Shown here in pieces: positions 29,843-38,288 of a DNA stretch of 55,498 nt. The position numbers and the translations under genes are program-made. Source of the DNA: a virus; the IMG/VR virus record IMGVR_UViG_3300025889_000149, positions 1 to 55,498 of that record, one strand, 5' to 3'. The notes beneath the pieces are model-generated. The model ran no database searches. It was not told where the DNA came from and saw only the letters and a list, made by a program, of their open reading frames with translations. Within the stretch, counting starts at the first letter, position 1, and every line of letters begins with the position of its first letter.

Positions 29843-31804
29843 ATGGGTATTACCGATTATTTTACCAATATTGGTAAGGCTTTAGTCAATTTAAATAAAT
29901 CTCAGACTGAAACTACAGTTAGACCTAGTATTACAACACCATATATGAGTACCGATAGTGGTGCTAAACTACCTATTTTCCCATTCCCACTCGTTATGAT
30001 CTACGAGTTGGCAGATAACATTGATGCTTTGCGTATTCCTATTGAGACTTTAAACAGAGAGATGTTTAAGAATGGATTTGAGATTGTAGAGAAATGGAAA
30101 TACAAATGTGATAACTGTGGTAAAGAGTTTCAATATGCACCAGTCGCAGAATCAAATCCAGATGAACAACCATTTAGTTCAAACCAAGACAATGAAACAA
30201 ACGCTATTCCAGCCAAAAAGGCTATTATTGATGAATCACATCTAATGTGTGATACATGTGGTAACACTAAACTAAGAAGACCAGTTCCAGAACATAGAAA
30301 ATTGCTCGAAAAACTGATAAAAGAACCAGTAAACGGTAACAATCAGACACTTGAAGACCTATCTAGACAGATAGAAAGAGATCTGGAAATAGCAGATAAT
30401 GCATACCTTTTAGCACTAAAAAGTTACAAAATCAACGATTCTACTGGTAAAATTAACCATGATGAGACTGAAATTAAGGAATATTTGAGATTAGATCCAC
30501 CACAAGTAGCCATGATTTGTGACTCTGATGGTAGATTAGGATATAATGATAAACATGAACCTATCTTTGTATGTCCATACTTTGAACATAGAAGAACTAG
30601 ACTTCACAAAGATATGTGTGACAAGACAGATGATGGAATTCACGAAAAACCTGTAGAAGCATTAAAAGCAATAGTAGAGGTAAATGCTGTCTATTCAATC
30701 GGAACGCCACAACCAAAGTCTGTAATCTATGGAGAGGGAGAATTAATTTGGAAAGCTGGAAAGTATAAACCATCACTAGTATATGGTTTCTCCCCAATTT
30801 ATGCTGTTTGGTCAAAAGCCATGACATTATCTCACATGGATGAGTATGTTAGAAAATATTTCGATAAAATGAGACCACCTAGAGGTATGTTGGTTATTGC
30901 ATCAAGAAACTATGAGACATTTAGAAAATCATGGAATGAATTAGAACAAAGGGCAACTGAAGACCCATACATGATACATCCATTGATGGTAGAATCAGAG
31001 AAAGGTGGAAAGAACATGGCACAGTGGATTGATTTCACTGGATCATTAAGAGAATTAGAATTTATTGAGGTTAGAAAAGAATTAAGACAACTTATTGGTG
31101 CTATCTATGGTGTATTACCATTATACTATGGAGAGATGGTAGGTGGATGGTCTCAAGAGGGATTACAAGTTACAATTACTAATAGAGCAGTAAAATGGGG
31201 TCAAGACATATTAACTGCATCATTCTTTGATAAAATTGCAAGGATGTTAAACGTTGATGATTGGCATTTAAGACTTAAAGGTGGAGAAGAAAACGACAAA
31301 CTCAGAGAATTACAAACTGAGGGTGTTGAGATTCAAAACATGGCTCTATTACAACAAATGGGCTTTGATATTACTAGAACTCACACTGGAGAGTTTAAAG
31401 TAAGCAAAGAAACAGCACTAAGTGCGAGTGATATGATGGCACAAAATGCCATGCCAAGAATGGGTAGAGGTAGAGGAACTGCATCTCCACAAGAAAACAG
31501 ACAGAATATGCAGGGAGAACCAATGTTAACAAGACCATCTGATATGGGTGGTGTTGGTCAAGGATTCCCAGCAAGTGGATCTGGCACTTCAATGTCAAAG
31601 AAATCATTTAAAGATGGTATTACACCAAATAACTTTGATAAGGTTAAAGAAATATTAAACAAAGCAATCGAATATGACTGGAACAAAGGTCAAACTGTTG
31701 ATGAACTTAGAAAAGCAGACATGACAGTAAGACAGGCTAGAGAACTGGTCAAAAACGAGTTCGACGTTATGAAAAGATGGGAAAATGACAAAGAAGAATC
31801 ATAA
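29843..31804 (+). CDS. Portal protein with inserted zinc ribbon
   Basis: A 653-residue protein with portal features. An N-terminal region 'LPIFPFPLVMIYELADNIDALRIPIETLNREMFKNG' is followed by a long helical core with 'IGAIYGVLPLYYGEMVGGWSQEGLQ', and it sits first in the head gene cluster. Portals form the twelve-fold ring through which DNA passes. Unusual is a zinc ribbon inserted near residues 85-150 (CDNCGKEF ... CDTCGNTK) with a disordered loop between the knuckles. The C-terminal 140 residues are low-complexity and helical. Confidence 0.8.
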   Translation: MGITDYFTNIGKALVNLNKSQTETTVRPSITTPYMSTDSGAKLPIFPFPLVMIYELADNIDALRIPIETLNREMFKNGFEIVEKWKYKCDNCGKEFQYAPVAESNPDEQPFSSNQDNETNAIPAKKAIIDESHLMCDTCGNTKLRRPVPEHRKLLEKLIKEPVNGNNQTLEDLSRQIERDLEIADNAYLLALKSYKINDSTGKINHDETEIKEYLRLDPPQVAMICDSDGRLGYNDKHEPIFVCPYFEHRRTRLHKDMCDKTDDGIHEKPVEALKAIVEVNAVYSIGTPQPKSVIYGEGELIWKAGKYKPSLVYGFSPIYAVWSKAMTLSHMDEYVRKYFDKMRPPRGMLVIASRNYETFRKSWNELEQRATEDPYMIHPLMVESEKGGKNMAQWIDFTGSLRELEFIEVRKELRQLIGAIYGVLPLYYGEMVGGWSQEGLQVTITNRAVKWGQDILTASFFDKIARMLNVDDWHLRLKGGEENDKLRELQTEGVEIQNMALLQQMGFDITRTHTGEFKVSKETALSASDMMAQNAMPRMGRGRGTASPQENRQNMQGEPMLTRPSDMGGVGQGFPASGSGTSMSKKSFKDGITPNNFDKVKEILNKAIEYDWNKGQTVDELRKADMTVRQARELVKNEFDVMKRWENDKEES

Positions 31805-31821
31805 GTGTGATAAGTGTAAAG

Positions 31822-32271
31822 ATGGCAGAGAAACTGGAAATTAATCATGGTGGAACAGATGTTGGTAAGAAATTACTAGAAAACCATCAAAAAAACGAGT
31901 ATACTAGAGTAAATAACTACAAAGAGGCAGTATGTTTAAACTGTCTAAAGACAGATAGAGCCATCGCAACAATCGCTACAATATGTGGAGAATGTGCTGG
32001 TAAACGTGGTAGAGAGCCATTATTAGCAGTAGTATCTAGAAAATTCTACGGTCTTTGCCTGTTTTGTGGAGAACATAGATTCCATTTAGAAGAGATTAAT
32101 GCTAGATTCTGTACCTCATGTCATGGTAGAATAGCCAAGATTACAAGGGAATATAACAAGAAAGGTGGTACTATGGGTACTGATCCATTCTGGAAACACC
32201 TCAAAAAGAAATGGGGTAAAGATTGGGAAGGCAAATTTAAAGAGGGTTGGAATACTAAAGCACGAGATTGA
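31822..32271 (+). CDS. Multi-zinc-knuckle protein
   Basis: A 149-residue protein with four cysteine pairs: CLNC, CGEC, CLFCGEH and CTSC. The C-terminus reads 'FWKHLKKKWGKDWEGKF'. It could be an HNH-related or purely structural zinc protein next to the portal. The ATG at 31822 is preferred over an upstream GTG. Confidence 0.55.
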   Translation: MAEKLEINHGGTDVGKKLLENHQKNEYTRVNNYKEAVCLNCLKTDRAIATIATICGECAGKRGREPLLAVVSRKFYGLCLFCGEHRFHLEEINARFCTSCHGRIAKITREYNKKGGTMGTDPFWKHLKKKWGKDWEGKFKEGWNTKARD

Positions 32272-32683
32272 TTCTGTCTCTAGTAAAATCGTAATACCTG
32301 TGATTATAATCTATTTTCTTTTTACCTTTTTCCAAGTTACCATAAAACCTATCAACTCTAGTTTCATAGTCAGCCTTTCTGCATACTCTAGGATTGAAAA
32401 ACAATTTATTCTTCTTTACATCATATACTATTTTACCATATTTTACTAATTCTGCCCTATCTTTTAATTCATCTGGAATTACACCATTCCTACAATGAAC
32501 TATTGTCTTTGATACATTTGCTTTTTCTTTTTGGTCATTTGTGTTAGTTACCACTATAACTTTAAGGTTAGGCACTATGTAAATATCAATAACCTGACAA
32601 TGAAACATCAAATCTTGAGTATATTGACCATATACCTTATTATATTCATCAATACTCTCATAAACATAGAACGATGTAGCCAT
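32255..32683 (-). CDS. Unknown protein on the opposite strand of the head cluster
   Basis: A 142-residue basic protein starting MATSFYVYESIDEYNKV. The open frame extends much further upstream, but that part is the antisense of the gene at 32718. The start at 32683 has an AT-rich box (GATTATATTAC, 32704-32714) about 25 bases ahead. No family recognised. A lone minus-strand gene here may be an inserted accessory gene. Confidence 0.6.
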   Translation of the reverse strand: MATSFYVYESIDEYNKVYGQYTQDLMFHCQVIDIYIVPNLKVIVVTNTNDQKEKANVSKTIVHCRNGVIPDELKDRAELVKYGKIVYDVKKNKLFFNPRVCRKADYETRVDRFYGNLEKGKKKIDYNHRYYDFTRDRINLVL

Positions 32684-32717
32684 AATTTTTTTATACTTAT
32701 TAGTAATATAATCTTTT

Positions 32718-32960
32718 ATGCTAGAAACCATTGTGTCAAACATAGTACCAGCAGTATTAGTAGCTGTAGGTGCTGGTCTCGTAGCATATTTTAGAAAAAT
32801 ACAAAAGACCAATTCAGACCTTTGTAGAAAAGTCGAGAGATTGCAAAAGACAATCCTCGTCTTGGCAAAGGTAATAGATGCACAGGTAAGATCGGCACAC
32901 CCCGAAACTGAATCTGATCTAGATGATTTAGTAAAGGAGATGCTATATGAAAACAAGTAG
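32718..32960 (+). CDS. Small membrane protein, holin-like
   Basis: An 80-residue protein with one N-terminal transmembrane segment ('IVSNIVPAVLVAVGAGLVAYF') and a charged helical tail. First of three small membrane proteins between portal and protease. A lysis or membrane role is possible but unproven. Confidence 0.55.
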   Translation: MLETIVSNIVPAVLVAVGAGLVAYFRKIQKTNSDLCRKVERLQKTILVLAKVIDAQVRSAHPETESDLDDLVKEMLYENK

Positions 32961-33216
32961 ATGGACACGATTAATAGTAAGAGCACTTGGTAATTTTGGT
33001 GTTGCTTTTTTTAGTCCATTAGTAGGTGGTAATTTGGCAGAGACAATGTTTAATCTAAATATGACAATAGACCAATTAGTTGTTATATCATTCTTCAGTG
33101 CAATATTTGTAACTGGATTATCAGTCAGTAGACAAGCTGTAGAATGGTCAAAGGAGAAAGAAATTGATAAAAAAGCAGAAAGAAAAAGAAAGCGAAAAAA
33201 AGAAGAAAATAGTTAA
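32947..33216 (+). CDS. Small membrane protein with two spans
   Basis: An 89-residue protein with two hydrophobic segments and a strongly basic C-terminus (runs of Lys and Arg), the topology of class II holins. It overlaps the gene before by 14 bases. Confidence 0.55.
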   Translation: MKTSRWTRLIVRALGNFGVAFFSPLVGGNLAETMFNLNMTIDQLVVISFFSAIFVTGLSVSRQAVEWSKEKEIDKKAERKRKRKKEENS

Positions 33217-33282
33217 AATTTTGGATTCCATGCTTACGATTTAGCGTAAGTTTTATATAGTCCATAGTTTTTACTAATACCT

Positions 33283-33555
33283 ATGGCATTAGAACCATTA
33301 CTATTGGCAGTAATCTGCACAGTAGCTGGATCAGTGTTGAACACCATTAGAGGTTATCTAAACTCAGAGGGAGAATCCTACTCTGCTAGAAAACTTGTAG
33401 GTGCAATCATTGTTTCAGCATTTGCTGGTATTGCAATAGCACAAGCTATAGCAATCGATGGCATGAATGAAGTTGGAATTGCAATTATTGGTTTAACTTC
33501 AGGTTTCGCTATTGATTATGCTGTAAGCAAAGCAAAAAAAGAAACACTCGGATAA
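33283..33555 (+). CDS. Small membrane protein with two or three spans
   Basis: A 90-residue protein with hydrophobic segments at about 5-20, 38-58 and 65-82 and a lysine-rich end. TATATA-like DNA at 33254-33260 lies upstream. Stop codon lies inside a terminator stem. Confidence 0.55.
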   Translation: MALEPLLLAVICTVAGSVLNTIRGYLNSEGESYSARKLVGAIIVSAFAGIAIAQAIAIDGMNEVGIAIIGLTSGFAIDYAVSKAKKETLG

Positions 33556-33574
33556 CCTTATCCACCCTTTTTTT
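33550..33574 (+). terminator. Hairpin plus T-run
   Basis: GGATAA and TTATCC pair around CC, including the stop codon of the membrane-protein gene; seven T follow. Confidence 0.55.
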
Positions 33575-33612
33575 ATTAAAATTTATATACGATCAGACAG
33601 CCTTAATATATA

Positions 33613-36084
33613 ATGACTGACGAGTTGTTTTTCAGCAAACTAGTTACCAAATCACTACATCCAGTTCATGGTAGCGATAGATTCTTTGAGGGCTATCTGA
33701 CCGTAGAGGTTAAGGATAAACAGGGCGAAATAACAATCGTTGATGAACTCATTAAGGTACTGCCTATTTGGATGGACAGAGGAGCACCAATTACCGATAC
33801 TCATAGTAATCGAGTAATAGGCAAAGGTATCAATTACCAACAAACCGTCTATAAGGCAGTTGATGGAGAGGAATATCCAGCAATTAAAATCATAGGAAAA
33901 ATCCACAATGACTATGAGTTGGATAATGAAATATGGAAAAGAATTACAAGTGGAGAATACAAAGGTCTATCATTTGGTGGTGCAACCAAAAGCAGTAGAA
34001 CACCATTTAGAATGAAAGACGGATCATTAGCATATCAATTAAAAGATTTAGAACATTATGAGGTCGCAGTATGTAAAGACCCTGCTGTACCATTAGCATT
34101 AATCACTGATTATAATCCAGTAGCAAAAGCACTTACTGATAATTATACAATGCACTCTGAGGGTAAAATGCTCATCAGATGTAGTAACTTTGGCTGTATG
34201 GTAGAGAAATCACATGGAGATGCATTTGATAATGGAGAAAAAGCAAGGGCAGTTATTGAAAGAGAACATGAATTAAAAGGAGAGAAACCTGATGAAGATG
34301 AAAAGAAAATACATGAAAAAGTTATAGAAGAAAAAGAAGAAGAGGGTAGAGATAAAGACGTTGGATCTGACGTAGATGAGGGTAAAGTTACCAAAGATGC
34401 AGATCATTCAACAAGATTACATGGTACTAGAGGATTAGGATCTGATCCAGAAGCACAACATAAAGAATCAGAACAAGTAACTGTGCAAGAAGAAGATAAA
34501 GAAGATAAGAATAAAGCATGTTGGGAAGATTATAGACAAGATGGTTTCAAAAAAATTGGAGATAGAACAGTTCCTAACTGTGTAAAGAAAGCAGAATATC
34601 AAGGAGAATTATTAAATAAAGAAGTTAAAGACGGAGTATTTCAAGGTAACATTTCAAATGCACAGTTTGCGGGTAACAATAAAGAAGAATCATTTCAAAA
34701 AGGAGAACGTAAAAGACAATATATGAATACAGACGATGCAGTTAAATTAATAGCTGAGCCAGCAAATGAATCGTATGTTGCAAGACGAGCAGAAGAACTT
34801 AAACAACCTAATGCAAATGCAAAAATGACAAACATCACTGTTGATCCAGAAGGAAAAATTAGACACATAGATGGTAGACATGAATTACATGCGATGCATA
34901 GAGCAGGAGTTAAAACAGTTCCAATACAAGTTCGTGAAGATAGTAGAAGAGAAGATCCTGAAAGATTATCAAATATAGATTTAAACGATCCTAATTTAAT
35001 AGGAGAAGAAAAATGGAGAAAGAAAGCAGAATATCAAGGAGAAGAAGTAGAACTAAATAAACCAATGAGAGATGATGGAGATAAGAAATTCAAAGTATAT
35101 GTAGAAGACCCATCAAGTGGAAAAGTTGTAATTGTAAGATTTGGAGATCCAAATATGGAAATTAAACGTGATGATCCTGAAAGAAGAGCATCATTTAGAG
35201 CAAGACATGATTGTGATAATGCTAAAGATATTACTACACCTCAATACTGGTCATGTAAAATGTGGGAAAAAGAATCAACAGTAACAGAGAATACCAACAA
35301 GGCTGATGATAAAAAAGAACATGTAGACCTATCAGATCATGAAAAATATCCAACATTCCAAAGTAAGGTAGATGCAATAGTGGCAAATCAAGGAATATCA
35401 GAAGAATCAGCAAAAAAGATAGTAGGTTCTAAGATGAAATCACATAAAAAAGCGATAGATTCATATAAAAATGCCACAAACTTTATAAATACACTTATTA
35501 AAGATTTAAATAACAACATGGTCGAAGAATCCGAATCTAAACATGAATCTGCTTCCCACGAGGAAGAAGAGAAAAAGGAAGACAAGGAAGAATCCAAAGA
35601 AAAGGTTGAAAAATCATTCCAAGAAGCAATTAAATCTAACTTCGAAGCAGTTACTGAAGTAATTCAGTCACTCGCAGAAACACAAAAGAGCGTTCAAGCA
35701 ACACTCAAAAGTGTAGATGATAGACTTAAAGCACTGGAGACACCAACAGACTTACCTTTAAAGCCAGCTACAACTGACTCTGAAGATATTGGTGCTGATG
35801 TCAAAGTTCCAGCAGAACCATACGTTTCTAACTCAGAACAAGCTGAATTAGATGCAGATGGTGCTGAACATGGAAAAGATCAATCAAGCTTATCTATGCA
35901 AGAAAAACACTTCACTACTGAAACACCAAGACCATCTGCTTCTGTTAATCCAATTAACAAAAGTGCAAAAGATTTCAACTTGGTATTGAAAGATGCTAGA
36001 GAATCTGGCGATCTATCAGCAGTAGCAAGGGATATTCTCGCTGGAAAATATACACCCGACTTAAAAAGTGAGGACTGGTACTAA
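33613..36084 (+). CDS. Prohead protease fused to mosaic scaffold
   Basis: An 823-residue protein. Residues 1-170 are an HK97-type prohead protease with likely catalytic His64 (TDTHSN) and Ser120 (GLSFGGAT). Then come an acidic linker, a 'CWEDYRQDGFKK...PNCV' module (303-324), a ParB-like segment 'HIDGRHELHAMHRAGVKTVP' (418-437), and a 'KKFKVYVEDP ... YWSCKMW' module (491-551), all known as add-ons of phage prohead proteins. A coiled-coil scaffold ends the chain (640 onward). The protease trims the scaffold during capsid maturation. Promoter: ATTTATATAC at 33581-33590. The stop overlaps the capsid start (TAATG). Confidence 0.82.
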   Translation: MTDELFFSKLVTKSLHPVHGSDRFFEGYLTVEVKDKQGEITIVDELIKVLPIWMDRGAPITDTHSNRVIGKGINYQQTVYKAVDGEEYPAIKIIGKIHNDYELDNEIWKRITSGEYKGLSFGGATKSSRTPFRMKDGSLAYQLKDLEHYEVAVCKDPAVPLALITDYNPVAKALTDNYTMHSEGKMLIRCSNFGCMVEKSHGDAFDNGEKARAVIEREHELKGEKPDEDEKKIHEKVIEEKEEEGRDKDVGSDVDEGKVTKDADHSTRLHGTRGLGSDPEAQHKESEQVTVQEEDKEDKNKACWEDYRQDGFKKIGDRTVPNCVKKAEYQGELLNKEVKDGVFQGNISNAQFAGNNKEESFQKGERKRQYMNTDDAVKLIAEPANESYVARRAEELKQPNANAKMTNITVDPEGKIRHIDGRHELHAMHRAGVKTVPIQVREDSRREDPERLSNIDLNDPNLIGEEKWRKKAEYQGEEVELNKPMRDDGDKKFKVYVEDPSSGKVVIVRFGDPNMEIKRDDPERRASFRARHDCDNAKDITTPQYWSCKMWEKESTVTENTNKADDKKEHVDLSDHEKYPTFQSKVDAIVANQGISEESAKKIVGSKMKSHKKAIDSYKNATNFINTLIKDLNNNMVEESESKHESASHEEEEKKEDKEESKEKVEKSFQEAIKSNFEAVTEVIQSLAETQKSVQATLKSVDDRLKALETPTDLPLKPATTDSEDIGADVKVPAEPYVSNSEQAELDADGAEHGKDQSSLSMQEKHFTTETPRPSASVNPINKSAKDFNLVLKDARESGDLSAVARDILAGKYTPDLKSEDWY
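34584..34608 (+). repeat. 25-bp direct repeat, left copy
   Basis: Identical to 35019-35043, encoding KKAEYQGE both times. The copies are 435 bases (145 codons) apart and bracket the ParB-like segment in frame. Confidence 0.8.
35019..35043 (+). repeat. 25-bp direct repeat, right copy
   Basis: Right-hand copy of the repeat at 34584-34608. Confidence 0.8.
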
Positions 36085-37298
36085 TGGTTCAAATCAAAAC
36101 GATTGACGAATTAGAAGCCATGTATTATGGATTCAATAGAAACCTCATCCAAAAAGCTGATGCACCTATCACAACTGCCACTAGTGGTACTTTTAATGCC
36201 ATTTTTGGTGCTTATGCATGGGCTCAACTAAACCTCGAGGCAAATGCTTTTGGTATCTTACCAAAATATCCTTGGGATAAATCTGGATGGCGTGTAATTA
36301 CTGCAAGAGCACCAGCACTAGCTGATGCATCATCAGGTAATAACACTGGTCTCGGTGGTACAACCGAGGGTGGTTTAATTGCTGACACTGTTAAACCAAC
36401 TATTCAAGAACTAGATGTAAAACCAAAGACAGCTCAACTGCCTTTCAGTGCATCTGAAGTTATGGAATGGATGGCAACACACACCAAAGACGATATTTGG
36501 GGTGGACTAGGTTCACTCAGATTGTTTATGGCTGTTCAGCACAAAGAAAACATAAACAAGATGCTTCTCGCCGATGTAGAAAGTCAGGCTTCTGGAGCTT
36601 CTGCCGATTTCACTGGTTCATTAGACTTTGAATCACTTGATAGAATCGTATCAAGCGATGCAGAGGAAGATGCATTAGGTGGCACATACGACAATTATTA
36701 TGATTGTTGGGCTAAGATCGACAGAGACAGTGGTACTGATTTTGACTCAACAGTTGAATCAGCTTCAGGTACAATAGGTACTGATGGTGTCCTAACCGAC
36801 GATACTCTAAGAACTTTCTTAAGAAAGATTAGAAAATCTGCTGGTAAAGATCCAAACGTATTCTTAGGTTCACATGAGGTCTATTCTGAAATACAAGGCT
36901 TATACATGCCATCTGTAAGAATTGCAAATCCTTACGGAGAAGCACTCGTACAAGTTGATGTAAACGGAATTAGTACATTCAAAGGAACTGGTGTTGGTAT
37001 TCACGTTGACTCAATTTACGGAATTCCATTCATTCCAACCAAAGATGCACCTACTGGTGGTGGCAACGAAGTTGGAAGACTCTTCGCACTTGATACAAGT
37101 GATGCAGAGGGATATGGTTATCCAAGAATTGGTATTCAAATCGCAATTCCAACAGAGTATTACGAAGCAACTCGTAGAACTCCAGCATACCCATTCGTCA
37201 ACAATGCATTTGTTGAGAAAGGTGTGTTCAGAACTATGGGAGAAACTGTCTGTAGACACTTCAAGGCTCAGGGTAAAATTAGAGATATTAAACTCTAA
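36084..37298 (+). CDS. Major capsid protein (HK97-fold, by position)
   Basis: A 404-residue protein directly after the protease/scaffold, with a TAATG overlap. Composition and length fit an HK97-fold capsid subunit: a helical N-arm, a central domain with 'VFLGSHEVYSEIQGLY', then 'IYGIPFIPTKDAPTGG'. It forms the icosahedral shell. No short universally conserved motif exists, so the call rests mainly on gene order, size and these phrases. T-rich DNA follows the stop. Confidence 0.8.
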   Translation: MVQIKTIDELEAMYYGFNRNLIQKADAPITTATSGTFNAIFGAYAWAQLNLEANAFGILPKYPWDKSGWRVITARAPALADASSGNNTGLGGTTEGGLIADTVKPTIQELDVKPKTAQLPFSASEVMEWMATHTKDDIWGGLGSLRLFMAVQHKENINKMLLADVESQASGASADFTGSLDFESLDRIVSSDAEEDALGGTYDNYYDCWAKIDRDSGTDFDSTVESASGTIGTDGVLTDDTLRTFLRKIRKSAGKDPNVFLGSHEVYSEIQGLYMPSVRIANPYGEALVQVDVNGISTFKGTGVGIHVDSIYGIPFIPTKDAPTGGGNEVGRLFALDTSDAEGYGYPRIGIQIAIPTEYYEATRRTPAYPFVNNAFVEKGVFRTMGETVCRHFKAQGKIRDIKL

Positions 37299-37373
37299 AA
37301 TTCCTAAATCCAAATTTTTTCTTTTTTATTTTATTTTCACAAGGTATTTATACCTGAATAGTCTATAAATATC

Positions 37374-37586
37374 ATGGGATCATGTATATGTAAAAATTAT
37401 TGTGAAAGAATTGCAATCAAAGTATTTGCAACAAATGCTTATGATGGTAATGCTTATTGTAGTAGATGCTGTGTTTGGTTGAAAACTTCTGATCTCATAT
37501 TGAAAAATAGATGTCCATGTTGCCATCAAAATGCAAGACAGAAAAAAAGATACATTAGAACAAAACAAGTCAAACGTATTGATTAA
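37374..37586 (+). CDS. Double zinc-ribbon protein
   Basis: A 70-residue basic protein (CICKNYC, CSRCCVW, CPCCHQ, basic tail), third member of the family at 17566 and 29282. GTATTTATAC at 37342-37351 gives it its own promoter between capsid and amoC. Confidence 0.65.
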   Translation: MGSCICKNYCERIAIKVFATNAYDGNAYCSRCCVWLKTSDLILKNRCPCCHQNARQKKRYIRTKQVKRID

Positions 37587-37631
37587 CATCGATGATTAAC
37601 ATACGGTTTTCTTTATATACTGTTTGTGCCT

Positions 37632-37668
37632 GATTAATATTTATATTCTATTAATTCAATATATACCT
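37632..37668 (+). promoter_or_regulatory. TATA promoter of amoC
   Basis: AATATTTATATTC at 37635-37647 lies 22-34 bases before the ATG. amoC therefore appears to be transcribed on its own rather than read through from the capsid gene. Confidence 0.55.
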
Positions 37669-38232
37669 ATGGCACAAATGCCAGCTCTAATACCAAAGGA
37701 AGTAGAAATCCAGAGACTAAAGAAAATCTGGCTCATAGTGATCGCTATGGGTTCAACTGCTGTCTCAGTAGAGGTAGATAACTTTGTCGATGGTTCACTT
37801 CATCAAACATCCATTAGAGATTCTGCATTTACCCCTGCACACTGGTGGCTATATTCACACTTTGTAGCATTACCTTTAGGATGGGGTTCAGTAGCAATCT
37901 ATGATAGGAAAGTTCCTATTCTTAGAGGTGTAAACAATTCAATGAATACTGGATTGAAAATGACCATTCTTGGTTATTTGGCTACAATGTTTACTATTGG
38001 TGTAAACGAAATGTGGCACTTTTGGTTCGTTGAAGAAATATTTGCAGTACCTAATCACTGGATGTTTAACATGGGTGTTGTAGTTGCTTTCATGGGTGCA
38101 CTAGCTTATGTCGTAAGAGTATATGCTAGACTGGTTGAACTTGGATGTGAAACACCAAGTGAAAATCCATACGTTGCAGAAATGTATAAGATGGCACTAG
38201 AGGGAAAGCTGTACAGCAGATCAATCCCATAA
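37669..38232 (+). CDS. amoC: Ammonia monooxygenase subunit C (auxiliary metabolic gene)
   Basis: A full-length 187-residue archaeal AmoC. It keeps the start MAQMPALIPKEVEIQRLKKI, the transmembrane helices, NEMWHFWF with His117, and His130 thirteen residues later (the copper-site histidine spacing of AmoC/PmoC), and the end KLYSRSIP. AmoC is a membrane subunit of ammonia monooxygenase, the first enzyme of nitrification. Viral amoC genes are known from uncultured marine thaumarchaeal viruses and may sustain or change AMO turnover during infection. amoA and amoB are absent. The ATG at 37669 is chosen from family alignment, not the longer in-frame reading from 37624. T-rich DNA follows the stop. 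Confidence 0.96.
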   Translation: MAQMPALIPKEVEIQRLKKIWLIVIAMGSTAVSVEVDNFVDGSLHQTSIRDSAFTPAHWWLYSHFVALPLGWGSVAIYDRKVPILRGVNNSMNTGLKMTILGYLATMFTIGVNEMWHFWFVEEIFAVPNHWMFNMGVVVAFMGALAYVVRVYARLVELGCETPSENPYVAEMYKMALEGKLYSRSIP

Positions 38233-38234
38233 AC

Positions 38235-38288
38235 TTATTTTTTTAAAAAAAGATTGGTTTATATAAGAGGTTAATTATTATAGATATA
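38235..38288 (+). promoter_or_regulatory. amoC end region and promoter of the secreted protein
   Basis: A TTATTTTTTT tract at 38235-38244 may end the amoC transcript. TTTATATAAG at 38258-38267 is centred 26 bases before the next ATG, so the downstream gene has its own start. Confidence 0.55.

Noticed and set aside
31785-31844. 19-codon frame with CDKC at the portal end
   Set aside because: It lies across the portal stop and the start of the next gene, has no promoter of its own, and is too short to separate from chance.
32683-32986. Long upstream extension of the minus-strand gene at 32255
   Set aside because: It is antisense to the membrane-protein gene at 32718, whose frame and promoter are better; the start at 32683 has its own upstream AT-rich box.
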